Assembly (NCBI GenBank): GCA_964631835.1
Contig: CAZWAD010000006.1
Coordinates: 62,001-126,000 of the forward strand
Direction of reading: 5' to 3'
Length of the DNA: 64,000 bases
Source of the DNA: Bog-950 sp964631835
Lineage (GTDB): Bacteria > Bacteroidota > Bacteroidia > Chitinophagales > LD1
This document shows positions 26,032 to 35,038 of this stretch, in pieces. The translations under genes and the position numbers were made by a program. How positions within the stretch are numbered: position 1 is the stretch's first letter; every line of letters starts with the position of its first letter. Below the pieces are notes generated by a model. It searched no databases. It was not told where the DNA came from and was given only the letters and a program-made list of their open reading frames with translations.

Positions 26032-27624
26032 GTGAAGAACTGTTTATTTTTGGCTTTTCTTCTTCTTAGTGGGGAAATATTTTCTCAGCAGCAATTCCGT
26101 CTCCGATTAGAGCCCTCATCTTTAACTTCAGTTCCTGCAATACATTCCGGAGCATTTGGTTCATATAACCATAAATGGTTTTTTATTGGCGGTAGGAAAA
26201 ACGGGCTGCATGGATTTCAGCCTCCGTTTGCATTTCCAACAAGCGGAATAAACGATAGTATTTATTTTGTTGACCCCATAACCGACCAGCAGTGGAGCGC
26301 CTCTGCCTATCAACTTGCCGATTCTATTCGTGAGGCAATTACCTCATCCAACATGCAGTTTTATTTGAGTGACTCGGTGTTATATTTAGTTGGGGGCTAT
26401 GGATGGAAAGACGCTCTCCAGAATTTTATCACCTGGCCAACGCTCACCGCCATTGATATGAAAAGCCTGATGAATGCAGTAATTAATACTCAGCCCATTG
26501 AACCTTATTTCAGGCAAATAATTGACACCAATATTTTCCCCGTTTGTGGGGCACATTTGCAGAAGTTGGATTCTACGTACTATCTGGTTTTTGGCCACCG
26601 GTTTGATGGTACCTATGACCGAACCGATACTTCTTCTTTTTTTGTTCAGAATTATACCTATGAAGTCAGGAAATTTCAGATTGCCGATGATGGAATAAAT
26701 CTTTCGATTTACAATTATTCGCCTGTTCTAGATTCATCCAATTTCAGACGAAGAGACTATAATCTTATCCCTTTTTTGGATCCATTCCGCGGTGAAGGTC
26801 TGTTGGCTTTCAGTGGAGTTTTTCAGTCTTATGTAAACCTTCCTTATCTCACACCCATTGAAATTTACAGGGACACTGTGATTGTACGGAACGATTTCAA
26901 TCAAAACCTAAGCCAGTATCATAGTGCTGTATGCGCATTATATGATTCATCCTCGTATTCACAGCACAACATTTTTTTTGGCGGGATGAGCATGTATTAT
27001 ATGGATACGCTCACCAATCTGACGGTGACCGACTCACTTATTCCGTTTGTGCGAACTATAAGCGATGTTGAACGCGATGCCACAGGCTTGTATCATGAAT
27101 TCGATAAAGGGATCAGGATGCCCGCTCTGCTTGGTACAAATGCTTACTTCTTTTATGATGACAGTATTCCATTATACAAAAATAATTATGTGCATCTTAA
27201 CCTTCTTCCGGTTCATCAGCGAATTGGCTTTATTACAGGGGGAATAGAAAGCCCAGGTTTAAATATCAGTGAGACCGGAGCCGAAGTTAGTTTTGCAAGC
27301 CCACGTGTATTTGAAGTTTATATTGACACTGTAGATACCGGAATGCCTGTTGGCGAAATAAGTAATGAGATATTGAACTTTTTCTGCTACCCGAATCCTT
27401 TAAATAAAAATACTGTTATTGAATTTGAACTGAAGAATAATTACCGCCTAAAAGTTGAGTTACTTGACGCTAAGGGAAGTCTGGCAAAAGAAATCTTCAG
27501 TGGACAAGCCAATGCAGGTATGCAAAAAATCATTTTGAATACTTCTGAACTTTTGAAGGGAGTTTATCATTGTGTAGTTACAGTAAATAATTCCCGTAAA
27601 TCTATTCGCCTGGTGAAGAAGTAG
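26032..27624 (+). CDS. T9SS-secreted protein of unknown function
   Basis: A 530-residue secreted protein with a GTG start 9 bases after the dehydrogenase gene, so it is co-transcribed. A signal peptide (1-18) is followed by a beta-rich body with repeated strand-turn units (KWFFIGGRKNGLHGF, LYLVGGYGW, YYLVFGHRFDG, IFFGGMSMYY), suggesting a kelch-like propeller. The C-terminal sorting tail has CYPNPLNKN and ends RLVKK. No catalytic residues are evident. The last 23 bases overlap the coiled-coil gene on the opposite strand. Confidence 0.8.
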   Translation: MKNCLFLAFLLLSGEIFSQQQFRLRLEPSSLTSVPAIHSGAFGSYNHKWFFIGGRKNGLHGFQPPFAFPTSGINDSIYFVDPITDQQWSASAYQLADSIREAITSSNMQFYLSDSVLYLVGGYGWKDALQNFITWPTLTAIDMKSLMNAVINTQPIEPYFRQIIDTNIFPVCGAHLQKLDSTYYLVFGHRFDGTYDRTDTSSFFVQNYTYEVRKFQIADDGINLSIYNYSPVLDSSNFRRRDYNLIPFLDPFRGEGLLAFSGVFQSYVNLPYLTPIEIYRDTVIVRNDFNQNLSQYHSAVCALYDSSSYSQHNIFFGGMSMYYMDTLTNLTVTDSLIPFVRTISDVERDATGLYHEFDKGIRMPALLGTNAYFFYDDSIPLYKNNYVHLNLLPVHQRIGFITGGIESPGLNISETGAEVSFASPRVFEVYIDTVDTGMPVGEISNEILNFFCYPNPLNKNTVIEFELKNNYRLKVELLDAKGSLAKEIFSGQANAGMQKIILNTSELLKGVYHCVVTVNNSRKSIRLVKK

Positions 27625-28708
27625 GTTTATCTGTAGAGTGTTTGGGTTCTTCCGAAGCGAGCGTATCACCTTTTATTTCCTCCTGTTTTTTACCGGTTCT
27701 TCCTGATTGCTTTAAAAGATGCTCTAAGGTTGCACGAATATCTTTCAGTTTTTCTTCCTTTGATGCAATAGTTTCGTTAATCATGTTGGTTTTTACTTTA
27801 ATGAGTTGCAATTCGAGAGATGTGACCTTATTGCTCTGCACTTTCTTCTGCATGTATTCCAAATCTTTTTTATCACGATCAAGAGAGTGCTCCATTTTTT
27901 CGACAACTTCGGTTAACCCTTTTATACGTGATGCGTTCCTGTCGCTGAAAAAATTAGTTCTCTGTTCAGTCAAAAACTGAAAAACAGAATCGAAGGCTTT
28001 GCGTAAAACTACATCGTCAGTTTTAGCATACCGGTTTTTCCTACTCTCAGCCTGAAGGTTTTTCAATTCTTCAAACAGAGACTTAAAATTTGCCTTATCA
28101 GTAGTGCGATTACGTATATCTTCCAGTTTAGCAGCTACCTCATCGCGAAGCCTGGCTGAAGCGGCTTCAAATTCTGCACTTTCTGTTTTGCGGAAAGTTT
28201 TGAGCTTTTCAAAAACAGAGTTTACATCATCTTTGATTTTGTCCAGGCGGTCCTGGCTAATGTCTCGCTCCTTGCGATGTTCTAAAACTCGCTCCCAAAA
28301 AGATTTTGCATCATCAAATAATTTTCGGTCGTATTGGGTAAGTCCTGCAGCTTTTTTCTTCAATTCCTCAAGTTCAAGCAAGTAGCTTTCCCATAGCTTT
28401 GCTGTAAGCAGAGCGTAAGCCCATTCATTTTGTTTGATACGAACTTTCCCGGCTTCTTCGGAGCGGATGTCATCAGGCAAAATAGACTCAGCACTTAAAT
28501 CAGGTGTAACTTCAATTGTGGTTTTAGGGAATTCAAATTCTTCTCCTGCAACCCAGTTTTTTTCAAGCTGTTCAACTTTTTCTGCCCTCAGAGATTTTTT
28601 GGGGATTACATAAAGAGCAACTTTGAATTCTTCTTCCCGAAGTTCATAAGCAAGAATAACTTCCTTATCGGCTTTGGTCAGACCGGTTGCTGTAAAGCGT
28701 GCGCGCAT
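27602..28708 (-). CDS. Coiled-coil cytoplasmic protein of unknown function
   Basis: A 368-residue protein with no signal peptide or TM segment. Residues 1-95 look globular (beta strands VILAYELREEEFKVALYVIP). From about 100 to 345 the sequence is charged and heptad-rich, predicting long coiled coils, and it ends in a Ser/Thr/Pro-rich tail. The ATG is preferred over a TTG two codons upstream. The globular N-terminus followed by coils suggests a structural or scaffold role, but I do not recognise the family. It ends tail-to-tail over the T9SS gene on the other strand. Confidence 0.75.
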   Translation of the reverse strand: MRARFTATGLTKADKEVILAYELREEEFKVALYVIPKKSLRAEKVEQLEKNWVAGEEFEFPKTTIEVTPDLSAESILPDDIRSEEAGKVRIKQNEWAYALLTAKLWESYLLELEELKKKAAGLTQYDRKLFDDAKSFWERVLEHRKERDISQDRLDKIKDDVNSVFEKLKTFRKTESAEFEAASARLRDEVAAKLEDIRNRTTDKANFKSLFEELKNLQAESRKNRYAKTDDVVLRKAFDSVFQFLTEQRTNFFSDRNASRIKGLTEVVEKMEHSLDRDKKDLEYMQKKVQSNKVTSLELQLIKVKTNMINETIASKEEKLKDIRATLEHLLKQSGRTGKKQEEIKGDTLASEEPKHSTDKPTSSPGE

Positions 28709-28763
28709 GTTCAAAAATTTGTGTCCGTTTTTTTTAAGGACATCAAAGATAATCTTTCAGGAT

Positions 28764-28771
28764 TACATTTG
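28764..28771 (+). promoter_or_regulatory. Candidate -7 box for the Nudix gene
   Basis: TACATTTG matches the Bacteroidota TAnnTTTG -7 consensus exactly and lies 24 bases before the Nudix ATG. No clear TTTG is found at the usual distance upstream. Confidence 0.4.
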
Positions 28772-28795
28772 CGAAACCTGAAAAGAAAATGATAA

Positions 28796-29437
28796 ATGAA
28801 TTTTGACAAAACAATAATTGAACAACTTAGACAAGAATTAAAGAAGCCGTTGCCAGGTGAGAAAGCACAGTACCGCATGGCGCCTTCGTACCGGCCAAAT
28901 CTAACAAAAGAACAAATTGAAAAATTAAATCCTAAGTTAAGCGGTGTATTAGTGTTGTTGTACGAAAAAAACGGATTACTGAATATCGTTTTTACAAAGA
29001 GAAAACAATATGCAGGTGTTCACAGCGGGCAAATTAGTTTTCCCGGAGGCAAAAAAGATGACACAGATTTTGATTTGACTGAAACGGCTTTGAGAGAGGC
29101 AAAAGAAGAAATAGGAATAGATGAAGAGAAGATTGAAATTATCGGCAAACTAAGCGAGTTGTTCATTCCGCCCAGCAATTTTCTGGTTTACCCGAGCGTT
29201 GGCTTTGCTGACAGCTTATTGAAATTTAAACCGCAGGTAAATGAAGTAGAAGAAGTTATTGAAATACCCGCTCAGTTTTTTTTAGATAAGAAAAATACGA
29301 ACATGAATACAGAGATAAAATTGTTTAATGATACACTGGTTCGTGTGCCCGCTTACATTTACCGGGGGCATGTAATTTGGGGTGCTACCGCAATTATGCT
29401 CAGTGAGTTTAGTTTTATACTGGGAAAATTATCTTAA
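28796..29437 (+). CDS. CoA pyrophosphatase-type Nudix hydrolase
   Basis: A 213-residue Nudix hydrolase. FTKRKQYAGVHSGQISFPGG matches the UPF0035 signature found in CoA diphosphatases (NudL/PCD1), and the Nudix box follows (GG at 84-85, REAKEEIG at 100-107, metal ligands Glu104/Glu105). The expected reaction splits CoA into 3',5'-ADP and phosphopantetheine. Length fits the group. The flanking genes give no pathway context. Start supported by the upstream TACATTTG box. Confidence 0.88.
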   Translation: MNFDKTIIEQLRQELKKPLPGEKAQYRMAPSYRPNLTKEQIEKLNPKLSGVLVLLYEKNGLLNIVFTKRKQYAGVHSGQISFPGGKKDDTDFDLTETALREAKEEIGIDEEKIEIIGKLSELFIPPSNFLVYPSVGFADSLLKFKPQVNEVEEVIEIPAQFFLDKKNTNMNTEIKLFNDTLVRVPAYIYRGHVIWGATAIMLSEFSFILGKLS

Positions 29438-29468
29438 ATCAGTTTGCCAACATTTATTAACCATGCGG

Positions 29469-29502
29469 TTGTTTAGTTTACCGGCTTATTAACTTACGTT
29501 TG
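29469..29502 (+). promoter_or_regulatory. Bacteroidota-type promoter for the nuclease-fold gene
   Basis: TTG and, 23 bases on, TACGTTTG (an exact TAnnTTTG -7 box) precede the ATG at 29518. The box overlaps an in-frame upstream TTG codon, so it argues for the ATG as the real start. Confidence 0.4.
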
Positions 29503-29517
29503 CCCACCTGCTTAGAA

Positions 29518-30561
29518 ATGAAAAGCCTTCTTACTATACTTTTAATATTTTTTTTCTTTTCCATTTTTTCTCAGGAGAGACAGTATAAGGTTGGCATAAT
29601 AGCCTTCTACAACCTCGAAAATCTTTTCGACACTATCAATGACCCCGATAAAAATGATGAAGACTTCCTCCCCACAGGCAGCTATCTTTACACCGGTGAT
29701 GTTTATAAAGACAAACTCGGCAAGCTGTCTGACGTTCTTTCTCAAATCGGAAAAGATATTTCTCCTGATGGTTTTTCACTACTGGGCGTAGCTGAAATAG
29801 AGAACAGACAGGTTTTAGAAGAATTAGTGTCGCAGCCCAAACTCTCTTCTCGGAATTTAAAAATCATTCATTATGATGGCCCCGATGAAAGGAGTATTGA
29901 TTGTGCCTTGCTTTACAACCCGAAGTATTTTAAGGTTACAAGTAGTACGCCTTTGTTTGTAAAACTCCAAAATAGTGATGGTAAACTTCATTACACTCGC
30001 GATATTCTTTGGGTTACCGGCTTATATGATGGTGAGTTGATTCATGTGTTCGTAAATCACTGGCCTTCAAGGAGAGGAGGCGAAGAAGCCAGCGCACCTT
30101 CACGTGCCACAGCAGCGGGTGTTTGCAAACATGTTATTGATTCGTTGATGAAAATTGATGTGCGAACTAAAGTGATTATTATGGGCGACCTGAATGACGA
30201 CCCTTCAAGCGCCAGTATTAAGGAAGTGCTTGGGGCAAAAAATAAAATTAGTGATGTAAAATCCGGAGATTTGTACAATCCCTGGCAGGATTTTCTGAAA
30301 AAGGGAATCGGCACTTTGGCTTACAATGATTCGTGGAATTTGTTTGACCAGATCATCTTGTCTTCCGCGTTCCTTGAAAAGGAGCAATCCGGTTTCTTTT
30401 TTAAGAAGGCGCAAATCTTTAACCGAAATTTTTTGATTGAACAAACAGGAAAATATAAAGGCTATCCGATGCGAACTTATAACGGTAATAAATACAATTA
30501 TGGGTACAGTGACCATTTCCCTACTTATTGTGTTTTGTTTAAAGAAGTGAAGAAAAAGTAA
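29518..30561 (+). CDS. Secreted endonuclease/exonuclease/phosphatase-family protein
   Basis: A 347-residue protein with a strongly hydrophobic signal peptide (residues 1-18, ending IFSQE) and a single endonuclease/exonuclease/phosphatase domain. Family marks are IAFYNLENLFDT near 28-39, LLGVAEIEN with the metal-binding Glu, FVNHWPSRRGG, IIMGDLNDDP with catalytic Asp/Asn, and YSDHFP near the C-terminus. No sorting tail is present, so it probably stays in the periplasm, unlike the T9SS nucleases nearby. This NLENLFD subgroup is widespread in Bacteroidota. The exact substrate (DNA, RNA or a phosphoester) is not determined. Confidence 0.87.
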   Translation: MKSLLTILLIFFFFSIFSQERQYKVGIIAFYNLENLFDTINDPDKNDEDFLPTGSYLYTGDVYKDKLGKLSDVLSQIGKDISPDGFSLLGVAEIENRQVLEELVSQPKLSSRNLKIIHYDGPDERSIDCALLYNPKYFKVTSSTPLFVKLQNSDGKLHYTRDILWVTGLYDGELIHVFVNHWPSRRGGEEASAPSRATAAGVCKHVIDSLMKIDVRTKVIIMGDLNDDPSSASIKEVLGAKNKISDVKSGDLYNPWQDFLKKGIGTLAYNDSWNLFDQIILSSAFLEKEQSGFFFKKAQIFNRNFLIEQTGKYKGYPMRTYNGNKYNYGYSDHFPTYCVLFKEVKKK

Positions 30562-30581
30562 TAGGTATCTTAAGATTATAT

Positions 30582-32015
30582 ATGAATATTGGCAAGAAAT
30601 TCCTTTCCCTTTTATACCTCCTCTTTGTAATTTCTCAAATGGTGTATCCACAGGCTCCTGAACCTGTCTCTCAGCCGGTAAATATGCTTTTTACGAATGT
30701 CAGAGCATATAGTTTGGTGATGAGTTTTACAGTTTCCGCAGCAGATGGCTACCTGATTTTAAAAAGCGTACAAAATATTTCAGACGTGCCGGTGGACGGA
30801 ATTACTTATGAAAAAGGACAGGGTCTTGGCAGTTGTAAAGTAATGTACGTAGGGGCTAACAACATTCATAACGTGCGAGAAGTTTTGGAGGGAACTAAAT
30901 ATTACTTCAAAGTATTTGCCTACAACGGCTCAGGCAGTTCTGTCAATTATCTTCAGACAAATCCTTTGACGGATTCCGTGGTTACAATAGCATCAGACCC
31001 GGGAAGTTATTATGCACTTGTTGATTCTTCTTCGCCAACATTCACTAATGATTTAACCTCACTTATCAATAATCATGTTATGGTGGCGTATATTTCATAT
31101 CGCAACAATATTGTGCCTGCTATTTTTGAAAGAGATACAACCGGTGCGCGTTCAGTGATAAACTGCGAATACAGTAATGAAACTACTTTTTACACGCCTC
31201 CATTCGATTTTGTTTCGCTTGATTACAGCCGCGAACATGTCCTGTGTAAAAGTTGGATGCAGACTTATGCTTTGTACGGCTCAAACGTTACAGATTATCC
31301 GGAAGGAGCTGATTATTATAACCTTCTTCTAACCCGCCTGAACGGTGTGAATTCCTTACGTTCAAACCGCCCGTTGGGTATTCCGGTAACCGGGGTACAG
31401 TATTACAACCAATTCTCGTACGGGTTTGATGCAGGTGGCAAACAAGTATATGCGCCAAGAGCAGACAGAAGAGGAGATGCTGCGAGGGCCATTTTTTATG
31501 AAATGATTTGCTACAATGGACTAAATGGAAATTGGGGGCTGAATAATCTTCTTTCATTTGCCGGACAGCAAGACCAAAACATTCTGAAAATCTGGAATCA
31601 GCAGGACCCGCCTGACAAATTTGAAAGGACAAAAAATGAATTCATCTATTCTATTCAACACAACAGAAATCCTTTTATTGACCACCCTGATTGGGTGAAT
31701 TGCATTAACTTCGACAGCATTTTAAAAACATCCTTTTGTGGTTCTATTTCAAGTATTAATTCAGAAGATGCAACGATAGCAATAAAAGTATCTCCTAACC
31801 CTGTATTTGAAACACTTAATATTGAATTTGCCGATGAAGTTTTATTCCCTCTTCAGATTTCTGTATCTGACTACACCGGACGAACTCTTTTTCAATCTGA
31901 AATAAGGGATACTCAATCTGCAATCAGTTTACTTACATTATCCAATGGCATTTATTTTCTCACCGTATCTAAAAGCAACCAAAACTCCTCTTTGAAATTT
32001 GTTATTCAACACTAA
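30582..32015 (+). CDS. T9SS-secreted endonuclease I family protein
   Basis: A 477-residue secreted protein. A signal peptide (1-24) is followed by an FN3-like domain (about 28-130), an endonuclease I (EndA/NucM type) domain (about 135-385), and a sorting tail (about 400-477) with VSPNPVFE and a final FVIQH. The beta-beta-alpha metal motif is SREHVLCKSW, where the family usually has REHxWPxSW, so Arg-Glu-His are kept but the flanking residues differ. GDAARAIFYEM matches the conserved helix that follows in EndA enzymes. It is expected to degrade extracellular DNA or RNA. It follows another nuclease-fold gene by 20 bases, so the two may share a transcript. Confidence 0.85.
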   Translation: MNIGKKFLSLLYLLFVISQMVYPQAPEPVSQPVNMLFTNVRAYSLVMSFTVSAADGYLILKSVQNISDVPVDGITYEKGQGLGSCKVMYVGANNIHNVREVLEGTKYYFKVFAYNGSGSSVNYLQTNPLTDSVVTIASDPGSYYALVDSSSPTFTNDLTSLINNHVMVAYISYRNNIVPAIFERDTTGARSVINCEYSNETTFYTPPFDFVSLDYSREHVLCKSWMQTYALYGSNVTDYPEGADYYNLLLTRLNGVNSLRSNRPLGIPVTGVQYYNQFSYGFDAGGKQVYAPRADRRGDAARAIFYEMICYNGLNGNWGLNNLLSFAGQQDQNILKIWNQQDPPDKFERTKNEFIYSIQHNRNPFIDHPDWVNCINFDSILKTSFCGSISSINSEDATIAIKVSPNPVFETLNIEFADEVLFPLQISVSDYTGRTLFQSEIRDTQSAISLLTLSNGIYFLTVSKSNQNSSLKFVIQH

Positions 32016-32058
32016 CGATAATTTAAGTTTTTCTATACCCTGTAATCCGCATTTCTAA

Positions 32059-32066
32059 TACATTTG
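32059..32066 (+). promoter_or_regulatory. Candidate -7 box for the Lamin-tail gene
   Basis: TACATTTG is an exact TAnnTTTG match, 19 bases before the ATG of the Lamin-tail/Calx-beta gene. The -33 element is poor. Confidence 0.38.
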
Positions 32067-32085
32067 ACCTATTAAATCTTATTCT

Positions 32086-33876
32086 ATGAAAAAGTTTTGC
32101 TTACTGATAATTACTGTTGTTTCTGCTGAATTTATCTATTCACAAGCGTGTTCCGATTTGTTCATTTCGGAATATGTTGAAGGCTCGTCCAGTAATAAAG
32201 CTCTTGAAATCTTCAATCCGACTTCATCGTCTGTAAATCTAAGCAGCTATACAATTTGCAGGTTTACAAACGGAGCAACCACAGCAACTGTATTTGGAAT
32301 GAGCGGCACACTGGCTCCGGGTGCTACTTATGTAATTGTCAATTCGCAGGCTGATTCACTCATTAGGCTCTTGGCTGATACGATTGCCGGCTTCCCTAAT
32401 TTTAATGGCAATGATGCATTAGCACTTTTACATCTCACCGATACTTTGGATGTTATCGGTGTAATAGGAGTTAACCCGGGAACAAACTGGCCTGTGGGTA
32501 CAGGGTCTACACTGGACCATACATTGGTACGTAAGGAAACAGTTCAGACTGGAACCACCAATTGGGCACTCAGTTCAACTCAGTGGTACTCCTTTCCGGT
32601 GGACAACGTTTCTGATTTGGGAAGCCATACGATGAACGCCTGTGGAGGTCCGGTAGATACTTTAATAATGTTTTCACCGGTTTCAGCAACTTTGAGTGAA
32701 AGTTCGGGAACATTTGATGTTTTGCTTGTACTAAACCAGTTAAGCCCTTCAACAACTTTTTCGGTTGATGTTGAACTTACCGGAGGAACCGGTGATGCCG
32801 CTGATATTAACAATTATACCACGCAAACTATTACAATTTCAGCAGGTGCAGTTTCCAATGCACTTACTTTGGTTATTACTGATGATGTACTTCAAGAACC
32901 CCTGGAAACACTGGTATTCAGACTGGCTAACCCTTCTGCTGGTTTAACAATAGGCGCTGATTCCATATTTACACTTTCCATCGTTGCCAGTGATGTTCCG
33001 GTTCCGATAGTTCCAATTTCGCAAATCACACCTCTTAATTCTTCTTATCAGCCCGATTCTTTAGGCAAAGTGGTAGTTACCAGAGGAACAGTTTACGGAG
33101 TTAATAATCGGGCTACAGGGCTTCAGTTTACCATTCACGATGCTACGGACGGTATTCAGGTTTTTGCACCGGTTTCTAACTTCGGATATACAGTTAATGA
33201 AACAGATTCGGTGGCTGTAAGGGGCGCTGTTGCTTTTTTTAATGGCATGACACAGCTTTCTACGCTAGATACCATTTATAAAATAGGGGCCGGTGTTCTT
33301 GCTACTCCTTTGCTTGCTCAAGATTTGGATGAAAGTACCGAATCGGAATTGGTGCGCATCAATAATGTTCACTTGGTGGCTCCTTCGCAGTGGGATACTA
33401 CTGGTAACGCCAGCGGTTTTAGCTGCGATATAACAGATGGGGTTAATACCTGGACTCTACGTATCGATGAACAAACCAACATTTTTAAAACTAATATGCC
33501 TAAACCACAATTTACTTTTGATGTTATTGGTATCGGAGGACAGTTTGATAACACCGCGCCTTATAATTCAGGGTATCAGATTTTACCAAGATATATGCAG
33601 GATTTTATTCTCCACTCTGGTATTCAAGAAACCGGTGAAACAAATGTACGAATTTACCCCAACCCCACCCGCGGGCAGTTCATTATTGAGCGGAACTCAA
33701 CAGAACCTGCTGAATTAAGGATTTTTGATATAACAGGAAATCTTGTTCTTTCCTCTGAACTTAGCGATTCAAAGTTTGTTACCGTAAACAGTTCGGAATT
33801 AAAAGCAGGTGTTTACTTTATCGAAATAGCAACAGGTAAGAGCCGCACTTTTTCCAAGGTGTGTGTTTGCAGGTAA
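32086..33876 (+). CDS. T9SS-secreted Lamin-tail / Calx-beta protein
   Basis: A 596-residue secreted protein. After the signal peptide (1-19) comes a Lamin-tail domain (about 20-180; LFISEYVEGSSSNKALEIFN is typical), then a Calx-beta domain (about 190-300), an OB-fold-like region (about 320-500) of the kind found beside extracellular nucleases (VVVTRGTVYGVNN, GLQFTIHDATDGIQVF), and a sorting tail with IYPNPTRG. No nuclease catalytic domain is present, so it may be a nucleic-acid or surface binding protein. It lies 70 bases after the endonuclease I gene. Confidence 0.83.
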   Translation: MKKFCLLIITVVSAEFIYSQACSDLFISEYVEGSSSNKALEIFNPTSSSVNLSSYTICRFTNGATTATVFGMSGTLAPGATYVIVNSQADSLIRLLADTIAGFPNFNGNDALALLHLTDTLDVIGVIGVNPGTNWPVGTGSTLDHTLVRKETVQTGTTNWALSSTQWYSFPVDNVSDLGSHTMNACGGPVDTLIMFSPVSATLSESSGTFDVLLVLNQLSPSTTFSVDVELTGGTGDAADINNYTTQTITISAGAVSNALTLVITDDVLQEPLETLVFRLANPSAGLTIGADSIFTLSIVASDVPVPIVPISQITPLNSSYQPDSLGKVVVTRGTVYGVNNRATGLQFTIHDATDGIQVFAPVSNFGYTVNETDSVAVRGAVAFFNGMTQLSTLDTIYKIGAGVLATPLLAQDLDESTESELVRINNVHLVAPSQWDTTGNASGFSCDITDGVNTWTLRIDEQTNIFKTNMPKPQFTFDVIGIGGQFDNTAPYNSGYQILPRYMQDFILHSGIQETGETNVRIYPNPTRGQFIIERNSTEPAELRIFDITGNLVLSSELSDSKFVTVNSSELKAGVYFIEIATGKSRTFSKVCVCR

Positions 33877-34018
33877 ACGTGTTAAGAAACTTGTTTACAG
33901 AAATAAAGTCTGTTCAGACGGTAGTATAGTTATAACCATTATACACCCCGTATGTTATACCTTTACCAAGCAACTTAAAAATTGATTTTTGTTTCAATCA
34001 TAATTACTGACATCCCAG

Positions 34019-34483
34019 CTATTTCCAAACCCGCCACCACTTTTTTTCATTTTCTTTTAGCTGAACTTCTGTTTGTAACTTTCTTTTATACCAAGGGTCG
34101 GTAATTTTTACAGCATTTATAAGAATCTGGGCAAGCTCAATGGGAGGGCCTTGTGAATCTTCGCCATACAATACCCGGAAAGAGTAATCCACTTGAGCTT
34201 TTTTACCCTGAAAGATAATAGACAAACTGCAATCCCTTCCGGCTTTGGCAGACTGGTTAATAACCCCGGCATAGTTAAAAATATCATCACTTACAGTCAT
34301 CATCAATGCCTCAAAATGCCCATCATGCGAAATTCCCTGAACCAAGGGTAAATCTGTACCTGCTGTACTGCCGTCTCCTTTTCGGCTTAGGCTGCCTTCT
34401 TTTGTCAGTAAAATAAAAATGGAAGTTTTATCTTCTATTTCGAGTGTAATCAGTACCTGGTCAATAAATTTTTTAACCTGCAT
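34019..34483 (-). CDS. Conserved hypothetical protein
   Basis: A 154-residue soluble protein with no signal peptide. The N-terminal helix (MQVKKFIDQVLITLEIEDKT) is followed by beta strands and a C-terminal basic, Trp-rich helix (KNEKKWWRVWK-like ending). No catalytic motif is seen and I do not recognise the family. It lies downstream of the rplS terminator on the same strand and converges with the Lamin-tail gene. Confidence 0.65.
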   Translation of the reverse strand: MQVKKFIDQVLITLEIEDKTSIFILLTKEGSLSRKGDGSTAGTDLPLVQGISHDGHFEALMMTVSDDIFNYAGVINQSAKAGRDCSLSIIFQGKKAQVDYSFRVLYGEDSQGPPIELAQILINAVKITDPWYKRKLQTEVQLKENEKKWWRVWK

Positions 34484-34544
34484 GTGTTCAAGTTACAATG
34501 AGTGTAAAATTAGGGTTGTAAAATAAACAATCATCTATAAATGG

Positions 34545-34568
34545 AAAAAGCCCCTGTTATCAGGGGCT
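34545..34568 (-). terminator. Rho-independent terminator of the rpsP-rplS operon
   Basis: On the minus strand the arms AGCCCCTG and CAGGGGCT enclose a 4-base loop and are followed by TTTTT. It lies 24 bases after the rplS stop codon. Confidence 0.9.
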
Positions 34569-34591
34569 CTTCTATTTCTAATTTAGTTTTT

Positions 34592-34972
34592 TTATTCTGC
34601 AGTGGCAATTTCTTCGCTCTCCAGTAGCTTTTTTTCCTGAATACGCGAGGCCTTCCCGCTTCTCTTACGTTGATAAAACAGTTTTGCTCTGCGCACTCGA
34701 CCAGTCTTGTTTACCACAATATCATCTACAAACGGTGAATTGAGTGGGAAAACACGTTCTACCCCAACACCGCTTGCTATTTTACGAACAGTAAATGTTT
34801 TAGAACTACCTTCACCACGCAATTGAATTACATCTCCGCGAAACTCCTGAATTCGTTCTTTATTTCCTTCTGTTATCTTATAAGAAACAGTAATGTTATC
34901 ACCTGGGGCAAATTCCGGATGTTTATTTGGCGGGTACATAACCTCTTCAACTGCTTTTAATTTTGGATTCAT
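34592..34972 (-). CDS. rplS: 50S ribosomal protein L19
   Basis: A 126-residue ribosomal protein at the 30S-50S interface. PEFAPGDNITVSYKITEGNK and FTVRKIASGVGVERVFPLNSP are conserved L19 segments, and the tail KLFYQRKRSGKASRI is basic. The last 14 residues are an acidic extension. It is the final gene of the rpsP-rimM-trmD-rplS order and is followed by a strong terminator. A TAACTTTG box in the 66-base gap before it suggests an extra promoter. Confidence 0.97.
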   Translation of the reverse strand: MNPKLKAVEEVMYPPNKHPEFAPGDNITVSYKITEGNKERIQEFRGDVIQLRGEGSSKTFTVRKIASGVGVERVFPLNSPFVDDIVVNKTGRVRRAKLFYQRKRSGKASRIQEKKLLESEEIATAE

Positions 34973-34997
34973 ACAACTTGCTTTTTAAAACGGAGCG

Positions 34998-35005
34998 CAA
35001 AGTTA
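34998..35005 (-). promoter_or_regulatory. Candidate internal -7 box for rplS
   Basis: On the minus strand TAACTTTG matches TAnnTTTG exactly, 25 bases upstream of the rplS ATG. The -33 position lacks a good TTTG, so any separate rplS promoter would be weak. Confidence 0.4.
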
Positions 35006-35038
35006 AAAATGTTTGCCTAAAATGGAACATTTTGAACG

